Shown here one piece after another: positions 1 through 9,074 of a DNA stretch of 34,492 bases. The position numbers were made by a program, and so were the translations under genes. The notes beneath the pieces are model-generated. The model did no database searches. It was not told where the DNA came from and saw nothing but the letters and a program-made list of their open reading frames with translations. Numbering within the stretch: the first letter of the stretch is position 1; every line of letters begins with the position of its first letter. Origin of the DNA: Deltaproteobacteria bacterium (lineage in GTDB: Bacteria; Desulfobacterota; Binatia; UBA9968); assembly GCA_005879605.1 (NCBI GenBank), contig VBKE01000306.1, positions 1 to 34,492 on the forward strand, written 5' to 3'.

Positions 1-219
1 ATAAGAAGTGAAAACGTCTTCAGTGACTTGGAGGGATAAAGAGTCTCGCTCTGAATGATTAGAATCCGTCGCCCTGAGCATGTCGAAGGGCTCGGGGGTC
101 ACCCTTCGAAGAGGCTCAGGGTGATCGGATCAGTGTTACTTATTCTAAAGCTTCGACGAACCAAGTGATAGGATACAGCACGTGAGGCGGGAGGCAATGC
201 AAGAAAAGGAGGACTTCTC
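1..219. other. Leading noncoding region
   Basis: I see no convincing gene between the window edge and the first coding region. It holds a REP-like inverted repeat (72-123) and, at 206-212, the Shine-Dalgarno sequence AAGGAGG for the gene that starts at 220. The edge may cut an upstream gene, but no reading frame with protein-like content enters from the left. Confidence 0.5.
72..123. repeat. REP-like imperfect inverted repeat
   Basis: The left arm CCCTGAGCATGTCGAAGGG (72-90) pairs imperfectly with CCCTTCGAAGAGGCTCAGGG (102-121), separated by a short GC-rich loop. The CCTGAGC...GAAGGG core resembles widespread intergenic palindromic repeats of soil bacterial genomes. It lies upstream of the first gene and could act as a REP element or a transcript hairpin. 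No second copy was seen in this window. Confidence 0.6.
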
Positions 220-1221
220 TTGGTAAGACGCATGCACTTCCTGAACCACCTCTGCCTCAGTGCCGCCTTATGTATCGGCACGACTAAGAGCTCGCTCGCC
301 GCCGAAAAACTCGTCGGTCTGCAATCTGCGCCTAGTATTGCGATGGCGCTCCCGTGGTTTGCCGAGGCGGCTCGCCTTTACCCGAAGTACGACCTCGACT
401 TTCAGCTCGTTTACATCGCTTCATCGGGAATCGTGACGGCGGCGATGAGCGGAGGGAACGGTTCAGTCGCCTTGGTTGGCGGCGAGGGTCCCATCCGAGC
501 CTTTCTCAGCGGCAACACTGATTTTGTTTTTATCGGGTCGGTAAAAAACGTGCTGACGCACAGCATCATGGGCAAGCCGGACATTAAGCGGCCAGAAGAT
601 TTGAAGGGAAAGAAAATTGGCGTTGGCCGCATCGGCGGCAATTCACACTACTTTGCGCTTTACGGAATGCGCCAGAAGGGTCTCGATCCGCTGCGGGACG
701 CCAATCTAATCCAGACCGGCGGCGCGCCGGAAACGTTTTTGGCGTTGAGCTCAGGCGCTGTCGATGCGGCTTCCATGACGACGCCGCAGGATACGCGCGC
801 CGCTTTCACCGGCTTCAACTATGTTATCGACGGTAGAGAAATTAAACCGCCTTACGTCGCGACGGGTTTTGTCACACTTCGCTCCGTCATCGCCAAGCGG
901 CCCAAGGTGATCAGCCAGTTTATGCACATGATGGCCGAGTCCTACAAAATCATGCTGACCGACCGCGACTTGGCTTTCCGACTGATGGCCAAGAAAATCG
1001 GTCTCACCGATCGAAAAGTGTTCGACGCAGCTTACACTCAAGAGTTGAAAGTCTTGGAGCCGAAGCTCGACATCAAGGCCGGTGCCATTCAAGCGACGCT
1101 CGACGAAATAGCGCGCACTGATCCGCGCGCGACCAAGGTCTCGCCCCAACAGCTGATCGACCGACGCTTTCTGGAAGAGATGGAAAAAGATGGAACCTTC
1201 GACCGCCTCGGAATCAAATAG
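220..1221 (+). CDS. ABC transporter substrate-binding protein, NMT1/THI5-like
   Basis: This is a predicted periplasmic solute-binding protein of the NMT1/THI5/SsuA type that would capture a small organic ligand for an ABC importer. The first 28 or so residues form a signal peptide (basic start, hydrophobic core, cleavage near SLAA|EKL). The mature part has the two-lobe pattern of the family: an early segment on location and ligand contact, then 'RPEDLKGKKIGV' and 'GGNSHYFALYGMRQKGLDP', the usual lobe-2 entry. The start is taken as TTG at 220 because AAGGAGG lies 7 bases upstream; ATG at 232 is the alternative. No permease or ATPase gene is adjacent, so the transporter it serves and its ligand are unknown. 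Binding proteins of this type are often annotated as nitrate, sulfonate or taurine binders without proof. Confidence 0.85.
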   Translation: MVRRMHFLNHLCLSAALCIGTTKSSLAAEKLVGLQSAPSIAMALPWFAEAARLYPKYDLDFQLVYIASSGIVTAAMSGGNGSVALVGGEGPIRAFLSGNTDFVFIGSVKNVLTHSIMGKPDIKRPEDLKGKKIGVGRIGGNSHYFALYGMRQKGLDPLRDANLIQTGGAPETFLALSSGAVDAASMTTPQDTRAAFTGFNYVIDGREIKPPYVATGFVTLRSVIAKRPKVISQFMHMMAESYKIMLTDRDLAFRLMAKKIGLTDRKVFDAAYTQELKVLEPKLDIKAGAIQATLDEIARTDPRATKVSPQQLIDRRFLEEMEKDGTFDRLGIK

Positions 1222-1369
1222 CCGCGATTGCCGTAGCTGTTTGCCGCTCCTCATCGATTTTCTTTCAATAAAGTGCAAATCCAACCGATGAAACGCATGA
1301 CTGTCTACGTTGGCTGCGTTGTTGAAATCAAATCGAACTAATCCAACCGTTGAAAGAGGAGAGCAAGCC

Positions 1370-1789
1370 ATGAAAAGTTATCGCAAGGAGCTGTGGTTCA
1401 ATACGGCGACGCGGGTGGCGTTTATTAACATCACGCCGCAAGTGAACGACTGCCTGCGAGAAAGCGGAGTGAAAGAGGGTCTTGTGCTGGTCAACGCGAT
1501 GCATATCACCGCGTCGGTTTTCATCAACGACGACGAGTCGGGTTTGCATCACGATTACGGTGTTTGGCTGGAGAAGCTCGCGCCGCACGAGCCGATTAAG
1601 CAATACCGTCACAACGACACCGGCGAGGACAATGCCGACGCTCACATCAAGCGGCAAGTCATGGGGCGTGAAGTGGTCGTCGCGATCACCGACGGCAAAT
1701 TAGACTTCGGCCCTTGGGAACAGATCTTTTACGGCGAGTTTGATGGCCGACGGCGCAAACGAGTGTTGGTGAAGATTATCGGTGAGTGA
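1370..1789 (+). CDS. yjbQ: YjbQ/UPF0047 family protein
   Basis: This 139-residue protein matches the UPF0047 (YjbQ) family in length and motifs. It has an internal [11 protein letters not shown] segment, then [12 protein letters not shown], and '[26 protein letters not shown]' near the end, where the family's conserved G-x-W-Q/E...E-x-D-G-R-R-R pattern sits. E. coli YjbQ has been reported to have weak thiamine-phosphate-synthase activity; the physiological role is not settled. The start at 1370 (MKSYRKEL) is preferred over an upstream start at 1310 because it follows the purine-rich GAAAGAGGAGAG and gives the normal family length. It lies 148 bases behind the solute-binding gene, so co-transcription is possible but unproven. 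Confidence 0.88.
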   Translation: MKSYRKELWFNTATRVAFINITPQVNDCLRESGVKEGLVLVNAMHITASVFINDDESGLHHDYGVWLEKLAPHEPIKQYRHNDTGEDNADAHIKRQVMGREVVVAITDGKLDFGPWEQIFYGEFDGRRRKRVLVKIIGE

Positions 1790-1808
1790 TTTCAGATTTC
1801 CGCTTGTT

Positions 1809-2690
1809 TCATCCGCTGAAGCGATGCGCTGCGACTTTGTCGCTTATTTCGAGTCTTAACAAATCCTCTCCGACTTCCAGCGGGCCGGAATAATTCTTGC
1901 GCGTCGCCGGGATCAGGTCCTCAGGCTTGGCGTCACCGAACAATAAAAGATGCGTGTAGACGGCAAGTCGCGGCTTCACTCGTGAAAAAATCTCGCCGGC
2001 CTGCTCAGGCGTGGTGTGGTTGCTGGTGATCCGTTTAAGCTGTTCAGCATTTTCTGGGCCGTCATTGGACGCAGCGACGACCTCGTGAACGAGCAGATCC
2101 GTTCCCTGCGAGTGGCGGATGAGATTTTCGTTGTAGGTCGTGTCGCCGGAGAGCACGGCGGAGCGGCCTCGGTAGTCGATCCGATACCCGTAGGCGGGCA
2201 ACTGCTCCGCGAAGTGATCGACCTCAAAAGCAGTGATTTTGATGCCGTCCTGGTCAAAGACCATGCCTTCGGTGAATTCGTCCGCGACTAATTTCACGCC
2301 ATTCGGCGGATAGTTCTCACTGCGGACGCGAATGTCCACGGCGAACGCCTTCGGCAGATATTCCATCATCTGCTTCGTCCCTTCGGGTCCCCACACTGGC
2401 AGCGGGACCTTTCGCTTGCCCCAAGGCCGGCCGATCCAGCCGGTCAGCCAGAGATCGGGAAAGCCGACGACATGATCGGAGTGATGGTGGGTGAGAAATA
2501 TGCCGCTGATGTCGGCAAATGGGATCCCGAGCTGATGGATACGCTGCATCGCGCCACGCCCAGCATCGAAGATAAACTTCTCAGCGCCGACTTCCACCAG
2601 GGTGCTCGGACCGAAACGATCTAAAACGGGAGGCGGAGCGCCGGTGCCCAACAGCGTAACTCTAAAAATATCATCAGCCTGCTTTTCCAT
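1809..2690 (-). CDS. Metallo-beta-lactamase-fold hydrolase (RNase Z-like)
   Basis: This 293-residue protein has the MBL-fold zinc signature T-H-H-H-S-D-H after the opening 'VTLLGTGAPPP' strand, a later D-T-T-Y ligand region (SGDTTYNENL), the VHE motif and a C-terminal 'YTHLLLFG' His. The order resembles RNase Z/ElaC and the related arylsulfatase-type phosphodiesterases. True tRNase Z function cannot be told from sequence alone. The start is ATG at 2690, with GTGGAGGATTC just upstream; an earlier in-frame start at 2756 adds a low-complexity leader and no ribosome-binding site. It converges with yjbQ, with only about 20 bases between stop codons. Confidence 0.85.
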   Translation of the reverse strand: MEKQADDIFRVTLLGTGAPPPVLDRFGPSTLVEVGAEKFIFDAGRGAMQRIHQLGIPFADISGIFLTHHHSDHVVGFPDLWLTGWIGRPWGKRKVPLPVWGPEGTKQMMEYLPKAFAVDIRVRSENYPPNGVKLVADEFTEGMVFDQDGIKITAFEVDHFAEQLPAYGYRIDYRGRSAVLSGDTTYNENLIRHSQGTDLLVHEVVAASNDGPENAEQLKRITSNHTTPEQAGEIFSRVKPRLAVYTHLLLFGDAKPEDLIPATRKNYSGPLEVGEDLLRLEISDKVAAHRFSG

Positions 2691-2811
2691 GAATCCTCCA
2701 CGGGCAAGACATTGTAAGACCGACCGGCAAAGTAGCATCTCGACGGAAAGAGTCAAAGAGAAAAACGCGACATATTTGATTCCCTGGAGCTGCGCCGATA
2801 TGTTTCAATGA

Positions 2812-4092
2812 GTGGTTTCTCGATTCACCAATCATTTCCGGCGATCCGATCGCCCGGGCCATCGGCCTTTGCCCTGCCCCCATTATCCAAATTGTTTCGG
2901 CTGTCCGTTCATTGATTTACCCTACCCCGAGCAGCTCATCCGCAAGCGGCAGCGGGTCATTGACGCATTCGGTCGCTATCCTATGTTGGCTCAGCTCGAG
3001 GTGGCGTCGGTTACCCCATCTCCGCGTCGGCTGGGCTATCGAGCGCGCGTCAAGCTGGTGGTGCGGAGGACCAAGGGCGAGGTAGCAGCGGGTCTCTATG
3101 TACCGCAAAGCCACCGGGTCATCGACATTTCCTCCTGCCCGGTCCATCCGCGACCGGTAAACCTGGTGGTTCAGTATCTCAAAAGAAAAGTCCAAGAGCT
3201 TGGCATTGTGCCTTACGACGAAAGAGACGATAGCGGTGATCTGCGCTATCTAGATTTTCGTTACAGCTTCGCGCGGCGCGAGCTGAGCGTGACGCTGGTG
3301 ACTCGGTATCGTGACTTTCCCCAGGGCGTCCTGCTGGCTCGTTCTCTCTGCCGTAAGTTCTCTTTCGTTAGCGGCGTTATCCAAAACATCAATGACCAGC
3401 GGGGCAACGTGATTTGGGGAAATTCTTTCCGGTCCCTTGCCGGGCGTGACACGATTCTGGAGCAAATGGGGAATTTGAAACTTGTATTTCCCGCTGGGGT
3501 TTTTTCCCAAAGCAATCCTTTCACCGCGCGCAAGCTGTATGAGCGGGTTTACGACAGAGCCGGCTTGACGGGCGGAGAAACTGTGCTGGATTTGTATTGT
3601 GGTGTGGGTCCGATCTCGCTCTATCTCGCCGCTGCGGCTCGCCAGGTTTGGGCAGTTGATGATAGCGAGCTGTCCATCATGACGGCGAAGCAGAATGCGC
3701 GCCGAAACGGCGTCGGTAACTGCCGCTTTTTTGCGGGGGATGTGGCGGCAATGGTTTCGCAAGTCAGACAAAGCCAGCCTCAGATCGACTTGATTGTTCT
3801 TAATCCCCCACGCAGAGGTGTTCAACCAGCGGCGCTGGAGACGATGCTTGCCGTGAATGCGCCGCGGATTATTTATGTCTCATGCGAACCAACCAGCTTG
3901 GCGCGCGATCTGGATTGGTTTGCCCACTGTTTCCCCAAACCGAAGAAGTCGAGACGCTGGTCGTGCTGCAAAAAGGTCAATACTCGGATAACTTGCAATC
4001 GGAATACCGGTCATGATTTTATGGCACGGCTTCTCGAAATTCGCAATCGAAGTGCTGCAACTCAAGTCTTCATTACGGTGGCAGCGGCTTAG
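2812..4092 (+). CDS. RNA (uracil-5-)-methyltransferase, TrmA/RlmC/RlmD family, 3' end frameshifted
   Basis: This is a SAM-dependent m5U methyltransferase, probably acting on 23S rRNA. It begins directly with the Fe-S cluster cysteines (CPHYPNCFGC, then SCPVHP about 90 residues on), so it lacks the N-terminal TRAM domain, as RlmC does. The SAM-binding motif LDLYCGVGP, the NPPRRG motif and the nucleophile VSCEPTSLARDL are all present. The predicted product then runs off into a basic, non-homologous tail. In the -1 frame from 3930 the sequence reads FPQTEEVETLVVL, which is the family C terminus, including the catalytic Glu, and ends at a stop at 4014-4016. About 12 residues that normally lie between LARD and FPQT are missing, so a deletion with frame change near 3926-3933 is likely. 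The start is GTG with a weak ribosome site. Confidence 0.8.
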   Translation: MVSRFTNHFRRSDRPGHRPLPCPHYPNCFGCPFIDLPYPEQLIRKRQRVIDAFGRYPMLAQLEVASVTPSPRRLGYRARVKLVVRRTKGEVAAGLYVPQSHRVIDISSCPVHPRPVNLVVQYLKRKVQELGIVPYDERDDSGDLRYLDFRYSFARRELSVTLVTRYRDFPQGVLLARSLCRKFSFVSGVIQNINDQRGNVIWGNSFRSLAGRDTILEQMGNLKLVFPAGVFSQSNPFTARKLYERVYDRAGLTGGETVLDLYCGVGPISLYLAAAARQVWAVDDSELSIMTAKQNARRNGVGNCRFFAGDVAAMVSQVRQSQPQIDLIVLNPPRRGVQPAALETMLAVNAPRIIYVSCEPTSLARDLDWFAHCFPKPKKSRRWSCCKKVNTRITCNRNTGHDFMARLLEIRNRSAATQVFITVAAA

Positions 4093-4128
4093 CGGCGGCC
4101 TCGTGAAGTCGTTCCCAAGGGAGAGATT

Positions 4129-5196
4129 ATGATCAGATCCAGGGAAGTTTGGTTCATGTGTGGTTTCTTAGTGGCATTCGTCCTCTTCGCCGGCAGCGCC
4201 ACCGCGATCACTTTGCCGGAGTTGGCAAGCCGCGTCGAGAACATGAATCGCTCGGAGAGAGAGGCTCTTTTGATCAAAGGCGCCAAGGAAGAAAAAGAGG
4301 TGATGTTTTACGGGACGACGCCCGTGAATCAAGTCGCCGTCTTAAAGAAGGCTTTCAGCGCGCGTTATCCGTTTGTCGACCTGAAACACTTCTATTCTCC
4401 GCGCCAGGGCATTCTTAATAAGACAATCAGCGAGTTTCGCGGCGGCGCTAACCTGGCGGATGTGATCATGACGGACGTGAGCTATGGCTACCAGTTAATC
4501 AAGGAGGGAATTTCCAACCCCTTCTCCACTCCCGACGTGAAGCGTTACGTGCGCGGCTCGTACGACCCAAACGGCCAATGGTACACGATGTACATGCTCA
4601 CCATCGCGCTCATGTATAACAAAAACATGGTCAAGCCGGCTGACGTGCCGCATAGCTATCAGGATCTGCTCGATCCAAAATGGAAAGGGAAGATGCTCTT
4701 CGATCCCGAGGCCGCATACGTCATGGCGGCCATGGAGCATGCATGGGGCAAGGAAAAAGCGCGCGATTACCTCGCGCGACTTGCCAAGCAGGATCTCATT
4801 CTTAGACGGGGCTCGACCTTGACGACTCAGCTCGTCGCCGCAGGCGAACAGCCCATCGCCATCGCCGTCAACGGCGAAACTGCAGCCGAAACGAGAGATA
4901 AAGGCGCGCCGCTCGGCTTTAGTCTTCTGGCGCCGAAGATCATCACACCCAACGGATTCTTCGTCGCGAAAAAAGCTCCGCATCCGCACGCTGCTCTGCT
5001 TTTCACCGACTGGACGCTGTCAGAAGAGGGGCAGAAGGTCTTGGCCGTAGAATTAGGCAAGGGAAGTGCAATGAAAGGCTTGCCGGTAAAATACAAAGAG
5101 TTTCAGACCGACCCCGACTACGTCGTCGGACCTGAGTTTGGCAGCCAGTTAAAACAGTACATGGGGGAGTTTCAGAAAATTTTTGGGACAATGTAG
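4129..5196 (+). CDS. Extracellular solute-binding protein family 1 (iron(III)/AfuA-like)
   Basis: This 355-residue secreted protein has a signal peptide (hydrophobic core VWFMCGFLVAFVLF, cleavage after ATA at about residue 27). The mature part has the family-1 pattern 'LLIKGAKEEKEVMFYGTT', 'ALMYNKNMVKPADVPHSYQDLLDPKWKGKM' and the C-terminal 'AALLFTDWTLSEEGQKVLA'. These match iron(III)/spermidine-type binding proteins that clamp ligand between two lobes. No ATPase or permease gene is next to it. A GAGAGATT stretch precedes the ATG at 4129. The ligand cannot be named from sequence. Confidence 0.85.
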   Translation: MIRSREVWFMCGFLVAFVLFAGSATAITLPELASRVENMNRSEREALLIKGAKEEKEVMFYGTTPVNQVAVLKKAFSARYPFVDLKHFYSPRQGILNKTISEFRGGANLADVIMTDVSYGYQLIKEGISNPFSTPDVKRYVRGSYDPNGQWYTMYMLTIALMYNKNMVKPADVPHSYQDLLDPKWKGKMLFDPEAAYVMAAMEHAWGKEKARDYLARLAKQDLILRRGSTLTTQLVAAGEQPIAIAVNGETAAETRDKGAPLGFSLLAPKIITPNGFFVAKKAPHPHAALLFTDWTLSEEGQKVLAVELGKGSAMKGLPVKYKEFQTDPDYVVGPEFGSQLKQYMGEFQKIFGTM

Positions 5197-5237
5197 AGAG
5201 ACCGGCCGGTTACCCCTAGGACCGCAATTCCTTTGTT

Positions 5238-6605
5238 CTAAACGAAGTACCCACCCAGAACGGCATCGTTCCACGTGCGCAGCACTGACGGGGCGATGCC
5301 GACCGGCAAGTCTTTCTCCGCCTTCCAGAAGCTATGAACGCCCGCGCCGAAGCGGGTGAGGGCTATCTTTGGTGCGGGACTCATCGCCCTAAATCCCGGC
5401 ATGATCACTTCTTCGTAAACCTCGGAACTGTGATCGCGGCTATCCTTGGAGATCTCGAAGAGAAACGGCGGCACCGGCTTGACATTCGGCCCTGACAGCT
5501 CGCGCGTATAGCCGACGAAGCGTTGCACCAGAGCGTCGGTTTCATCGCGGTTCATTTTTAGCCGTGCCGCACTGACCTTGGCTGCTTCGGTTAGAGACCC
5601 GGTGATGGCGTGGGTGACGACGTATTCCGCTTTGAACTGGGGACGGGGTTTGGCTTTTTCCCAGGCTTCAAGGATGTCTTCTATGATCGCGGGCAGCCGC
5701 ATGAGCGCGGCGGGCCCTTCTTGTCCGAGCGCTTCTGGTCCCTGATAGCGCGCTAAGTCGCGCCAAGTGCGGATGTACAGTTCATTGAAAGGATCCGTAC
5801 GCACATGGCCCTTCTTTTCCACTTTCTCGTAGCCGGTGATCTTACCCATGTCACCGCCCCACTCGTCGCGCCCCATGCTAAGATAGCCGAAGGGCGAGTG
5901 CTCTGTGGCGCAGACGCCGGCCATGTTGGGAATGCGCTGGGACAGCATGCAGACAAACGGCCCGCCGGTGGAGTGGCCCTGGCCGTAAACGGAAAACTCC
6001 GTCGCGGGAAAATGGCGCCGGCTCGCCTCGATCATGCCTTCTTCGAAGGCTGCTGGCCAAGCTGCCATGCGATAATAAAAATTTGTCTCCGGCTTCGCCC
6101 GCGCCAGTGTGCGCGTGCCGTAACGATTGCGCATCGATTTGTCTCTGACTACGTCATATTCATCCGCGGTGATCACCTCGCCTTGCTTCCAGATCGGCGT
6201 GCGCACCGTTCCGTCGGCGTGGATCGTGTCGCCGGGCCAATCTCGGCTGGCATCCGGAAAATAAAAGCGCCCCGGAAAAGTGCCTGCCATGACCTTGTAA
6301 CCGAATTTTGTCGCCAACAATTTAGCGTGCCGCTCAATCCCCTTGAAGTCTCCCGAGCCACCGTGAAGCAAGAAGAAGCCGGCTTTTTTGCCGTCGGCGC
6401 CGACGGGAATTCGTTTCGAATCCTCTGGTTCGTACACCATCATTCCGATATCCCACTCCATGCCGAGAACGTTGATTCGGAATATATCTTCGGTTTGGCG
6501 TATGGTGATATCAGGAATGCCCAAGACTTCCTCGGTATCTTTGATGCACTGCTCCCGAGAAACGAATTGCGGAGGTTGCCAGCGCTGGTTAGCTTCAGCT
6601 TTCAT
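5238..6605 (-). CDS. Alpha/beta-hydrolase fold protein, uncharacterised
   Basis: This 455-residue protein has a clear alpha/beta-hydrolase core: oxyanion-hole-type HGGSGD at residues 81-86 and nucleophile elbow G210-H-S212-T-G214. A C-terminal His (GVHSFW, near 430) is the likely catalytic base. The long N-terminal segment and a large insertion between the core strands, with 'DSMRNRYGTRTLARAKPETNFYYRMAAW'-type sequence, do not match a family I can name. There is no signal peptide, so it is probably cytoplasmic. The start is ATG at 6605 after a GGGAG-containing stretch. It lies in a run of minus-strand genes with the dehydrogenase at 6724-7794, 118 bases away; co-transcription is possible. Confidence 0.8.
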   Translation of the reverse strand: MKAEANQRWQPPQFVSREQCIKDTEEVLGIPDITIRQTEDIFRINVLGMEWDIGMMVYEPEDSKRIPVGADGKKAGFFLLHGGSGDFKGIERHAKLLATKFGYKVMAGTFPGRFYFPDASRDWPGDTIHADGTVRTPIWKQGEVITADEYDVVRDKSMRNRYGTRTLARAKPETNFYYRMAAWPAAFEEGMIEASRRHFPATEFSVYGQGHSTGGPFVCMLSQRIPNMAGVCATEHSPFGYLSMGRDEWGGDMGKITGYEKVEKKGHVRTDPFNELYIRTWRDLARYQGPEALGQEGPAALMRLPAIIEDILEAWEKAKPRPQFKAEYVVTHAITGSLTEAAKVSAARLKMNRDETDALVQRFVGYTRELSGPNVKPVPPFLFEISKDSRDHSSEVYEEVIMPGFRAMSPAPKIALTRFGAGVHSFWKAEKDLPVGIAPSVLRTWNDAVLGGYFV

Positions 6606-6723
6606 TTCGATCTCCCATTCGTAGGCTACAAAGAACGCGAAGAACTTAAAGAAGAATGCTCTATCAGATCTTTGCGCTCTCTGCGGTTGGGTGCCCTGTT
6701 GTTATATTTCTCCAGCTTTCATC

Positions 6724-7794
6724 TTACAAAATGCTCTTGCCGCCGAATCGGCTCTTCCATTGGTCGATGACTTCGGTGTTGTAGACGTAGGGGGAGACTT
6801 CGCCCTTTAGGGCGGCGATCACTGATTGCGTTCCCCAGAGCAGACCGGTTTTAAGACCGCTGCCGTAGTTGGAAGAAACCATGTGGGGCGAGATCAGTAC
6901 TCGGTCGTCCATCTTGCGGAAGGGGCTATCTGCGGCAATCGGCTCGTTCTCGAAAACGTCCAACGCAGCGCCGGCGATTTTATTGTTTTGCAGCGCGTCG
7001 ATCAGCGCCTTCTCGTCCACGCAGTAGCCGCGCGAGGTGTTTACAAGGATCGCCGTCTTTTTCATCATTGCCAGCGTTTCGGCGTTGATAATGTGGCGCG
7101 TTTCTTTCGTAAGAACCACGTGCAGGGTGACGACATCGGATTGTTTCAAGAGCGTCGAGAGATCCTTCGCGCGCTCGACGCCGAACTGCTGAAACTTGGA
7201 ATCCGGGACGTAGGGATCGTAGCCGATCATCTTCATGCCCCAGGGCCGCATGAGTTTGGCGACGCGGCTACCGATCCTGCCGAGACCGATAATGCCCAGC
7301 GTAATGCCCGGATAGCCGTCCTCTTCGCGATGACCGACGAACGTTCCTTGGAGTTTCATGTCTCTCCAGCCGCTGGTCGTTTTCAGATAGCGGTCGCGCT
7401 CGCGGGTCTTCTTTAGCAGTGTTAGCATATTCGTGATCGTGCCTTCGGCGACCCCGCCCCAGTTGGATTCCGTCGGGCCGTGAGTGACCAGGATGCCCAT
7501 CTCCGTTGCCGCATCGACATCCACATCATCGACGCCGATGGTGAACTTCGCCACGATGCGCAGATTCTTCGACGCCTGCAAGATTTTTTGCGTGATGGGC
7601 GAGCTCCGAATAGAAGTTCCCATGAGTGCATCGCAGCCCGTCGCCATTTTCGCCATCTCGTCTTCATTATTTCCCTGGGGGGTGTCCCAGTTCGCCTTTC
7701 CCAGGATGAGCTCACAACCAGCATCTTCCAGCATCTTGTGCGCGTTGCCCGTTGGATCGGCGGGAGCAAAGACGAAAACTTTAGGTTTTGCCAT
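6724..7794 (-). CDS. D-isomer-specific 2-hydroxyacid dehydrogenase
   Basis: This 356-residue NAD-dependent oxidoreductase interconverts a D-2-hydroxyacid and a 2-oxoacid. The cofactor motif is GLGRIGSRVAK (170-180) followed by the acidic D of YDPY. The catalytic set is Arg255 (NTSRG), Glu284 (FENEP) and His304 (SPHMVSS). The family is that of SerA, glycerate and glyoxylate reductases. The substrate cannot be assigned. The start at 7794 (MAKPKV) follows GAAAGGAGAAAC; a longer frame to 7962 begins with non-homologous sequence and is not used. Confidence 0.9.
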   Translation of the reverse strand: MAKPKVFVFAPADPTGNAHKMLEDAGCELILGKANWDTPQGNNEDEMAKMATGCDALMGTSIRSSPITQKILQASKNLRIVAKFTIGVDDVDVDAATEMGILVTHGPTESNWGGVAEGTITNMLTLLKKTRERDRYLKTTSGWRDMKLQGTFVGHREEDGYPGITLGIIGLGRIGSRVAKLMRPWGMKMIGYDPYVPDSKFQQFGVERAKDLSTLLKQSDVVTLHVVLTKETRHIINAETLAMMKKTAILVNTSRGYCVDEKALIDALQNNKIAGAALDVFENEPIAADSPFRKMDDRVLISPHMVSSNYGSGLKTGLLWGTQSVIAALKGEVSPYVYNTEVIDQWKSRFGGKSIL

Positions 7795-7872
7795 TGAAGT
7801 TTCTCCTTTCGTCGGATTTTTTCTGTGGATTAGCCCGGACTTTATAGTTTGCCCGCGCCATAAGTCAACCCT

Positions 7873-7917
7873 GAAGTTGAAACGAGTTTGAAGTTTCGAG
7901 CTTTGGGTTTCGCGTTT
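7873..7917. repeat. Degenerate short TTTCGAG/GTTGAAAC-type repeat
   Basis: The intergenic stretch contains recurring AGTTGAAAC, AGTTTGAAGTTTCGAG and GGGTTTCG words that read as a decayed tandem repeat of roughly seven-base units. It lies between the divergently transcribed dehydrogenase and epimerase genes. Its function is unknown. Confidence 0.35.
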
Positions 7918-8013
7918 AATCCAAGATCCGACACGCTGATCGGCATTCGACTGGACAACCAAGCGCTAAACCGGATAGAAAGGCAGATACCGATCGTATA
8001 AGGACATGCAGTC

Positions 8014-8976
8014 ATGAACGTATTGATCACTGGCGGAATTGGCGTGAATGGCGCGATGACCGCCAGGCTTATGGTCAAAGAGAGCTTACGGCCGGTTCTG
8101 CTAGATAACCGAATGGATTTGTCGCTCATGCGGGACATCCAAGGCCAGGTGGATTGTGTCGAAGCCGACGTATGCGATCAGCAAGCATTGGAAAAGATCG
8201 TCGATGACTACAAAGTAACGCACATCGCTCACTTGGCGGCGCTGATGCCAGAACCCGCCGAGGCGAATCCACGATTGGGAATCAAAGTCGGTGTCGATGG
8301 TACCGTGAACGTCTTGGAAGTCGCGCGCGCCAAAAATATCAAGCGCGTTGTTTTCACCAGTTCGAAGGCCGTCTACGGTGAGATCCTTGGCGAGTATGCG
8401 CCGCCGAACTGCAAGCCCGTGCGCGAAGATTTTCCGAAGCATCCGGCGGATCTGTACGGAACGATCAAAGTTTGTTGCGAAGAAGTCGGTAAATACTATC
8501 GGGAAACCTACGGCATCGAATTCATCGCTCTGCGTTACGTGTCGATCTACGGTCCGGGCAAAGAAGCGCGTCATGGCCCGCTATCCTTCTACGGCCAGCT
8601 GATCGAAAAAGCCCGGCGAGGAGAAAAATGGCTGGTGCCTCAGGGAGGCGATCAGCTCAACGACGCGGTGTACGTCGGTGATGTCGCGCGCTCCATCTAT
8701 CTTGCCGTGAAGGCGGAGCGGCCGGGCGAATCGGTTTTTAATATCGGCACGGGAAAGGCGTCGACGCCGCGAGACTTCTTGGATGCTGCGAGCAAAATCT
8801 TTCCGAATCATCGAATCGAGCTTGGCCCGGGACCGAGTAAATTAGGCAGAAGCAAGCAAAGCTACTGCGTCTTCGACATTTCGGCGGCAAAAAAGCATCT
8901 CGGATATGAGCCGTCTTATGACGTCGAGCAGGGAGTGAAAGACTACGTGGAAACCCTTAATCGCGTGGGACGATAA
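8014..8976 (+). CDS. NAD-dependent epimerase/dehydratase (extended SDR)
   Basis: This 320-residue extended short-chain dehydrogenase has the Rossmann motif TGGIGVNG (6-13), the catalytic Ser region FTSSKAVYG (114-122) and the active-site Tyr148-x3-Lys152 (YGTIK). It resembles UDP-sugar 4-epimerases and other NAD-dependent sugar epimerases or dehydratases, but no sugar is suggested by the neighbours. The next gene, the TPP enzyme, starts about 100 bases downstream on the same strand. Confidence 0.88.
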   Translation: MNVLITGGIGVNGAMTARLMVKESLRPVLLDNRMDLSLMRDIQGQVDCVEADVCDQQALEKIVDDYKVTHIAHLAALMPEPAEANPRLGIKVGVDGTVNVLEVARAKNIKRVVFTSSKAVYGEILGEYAPPNCKPVREDFPKHPADLYGTIKVCCEEVGKYYRETYGIEFIALRYVSIYGPGKEARHGPLSFYGQLIEKARRGEKWLVPQGGDQLNDAVYVGDVARSIYLAVKAERPGESVFNIGTGKASTPRDFLDAASKIFPNHRIELGPGPSKLGRSKQSYCVFDISAAKKHLGYEPSYDVEQGVKDYVETLNRVGR

Positions 8977-9074
8977 GATAACACGTCTTCGCACAGTCTT
9001 ATTCCCAGGATGACACGGTCGAAGGGCATCACGGCACAAATCGAAACTGAAATTCTGAAACTTTTGGAGGAAAT

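Noticed and set aside
1310-1369. Upstream extension of the YjbQ gene
   Set aside because: The extension has no homology and the ATG at 1370 has the better ribosome site and normal family length.
751-1371. Minus-strand frame of 206 codons
   Set aside because: Antisense to the solute-binding gene and into its 3' spacer; no domain pattern.
5805-6770. Long + strand reading frame (321 codons) opposite the alpha/beta-hydrolase
   Set aside because: It lies antisense to a well-supported gene, has no protein-like motifs, and is explained by the codon pattern of the real gene.
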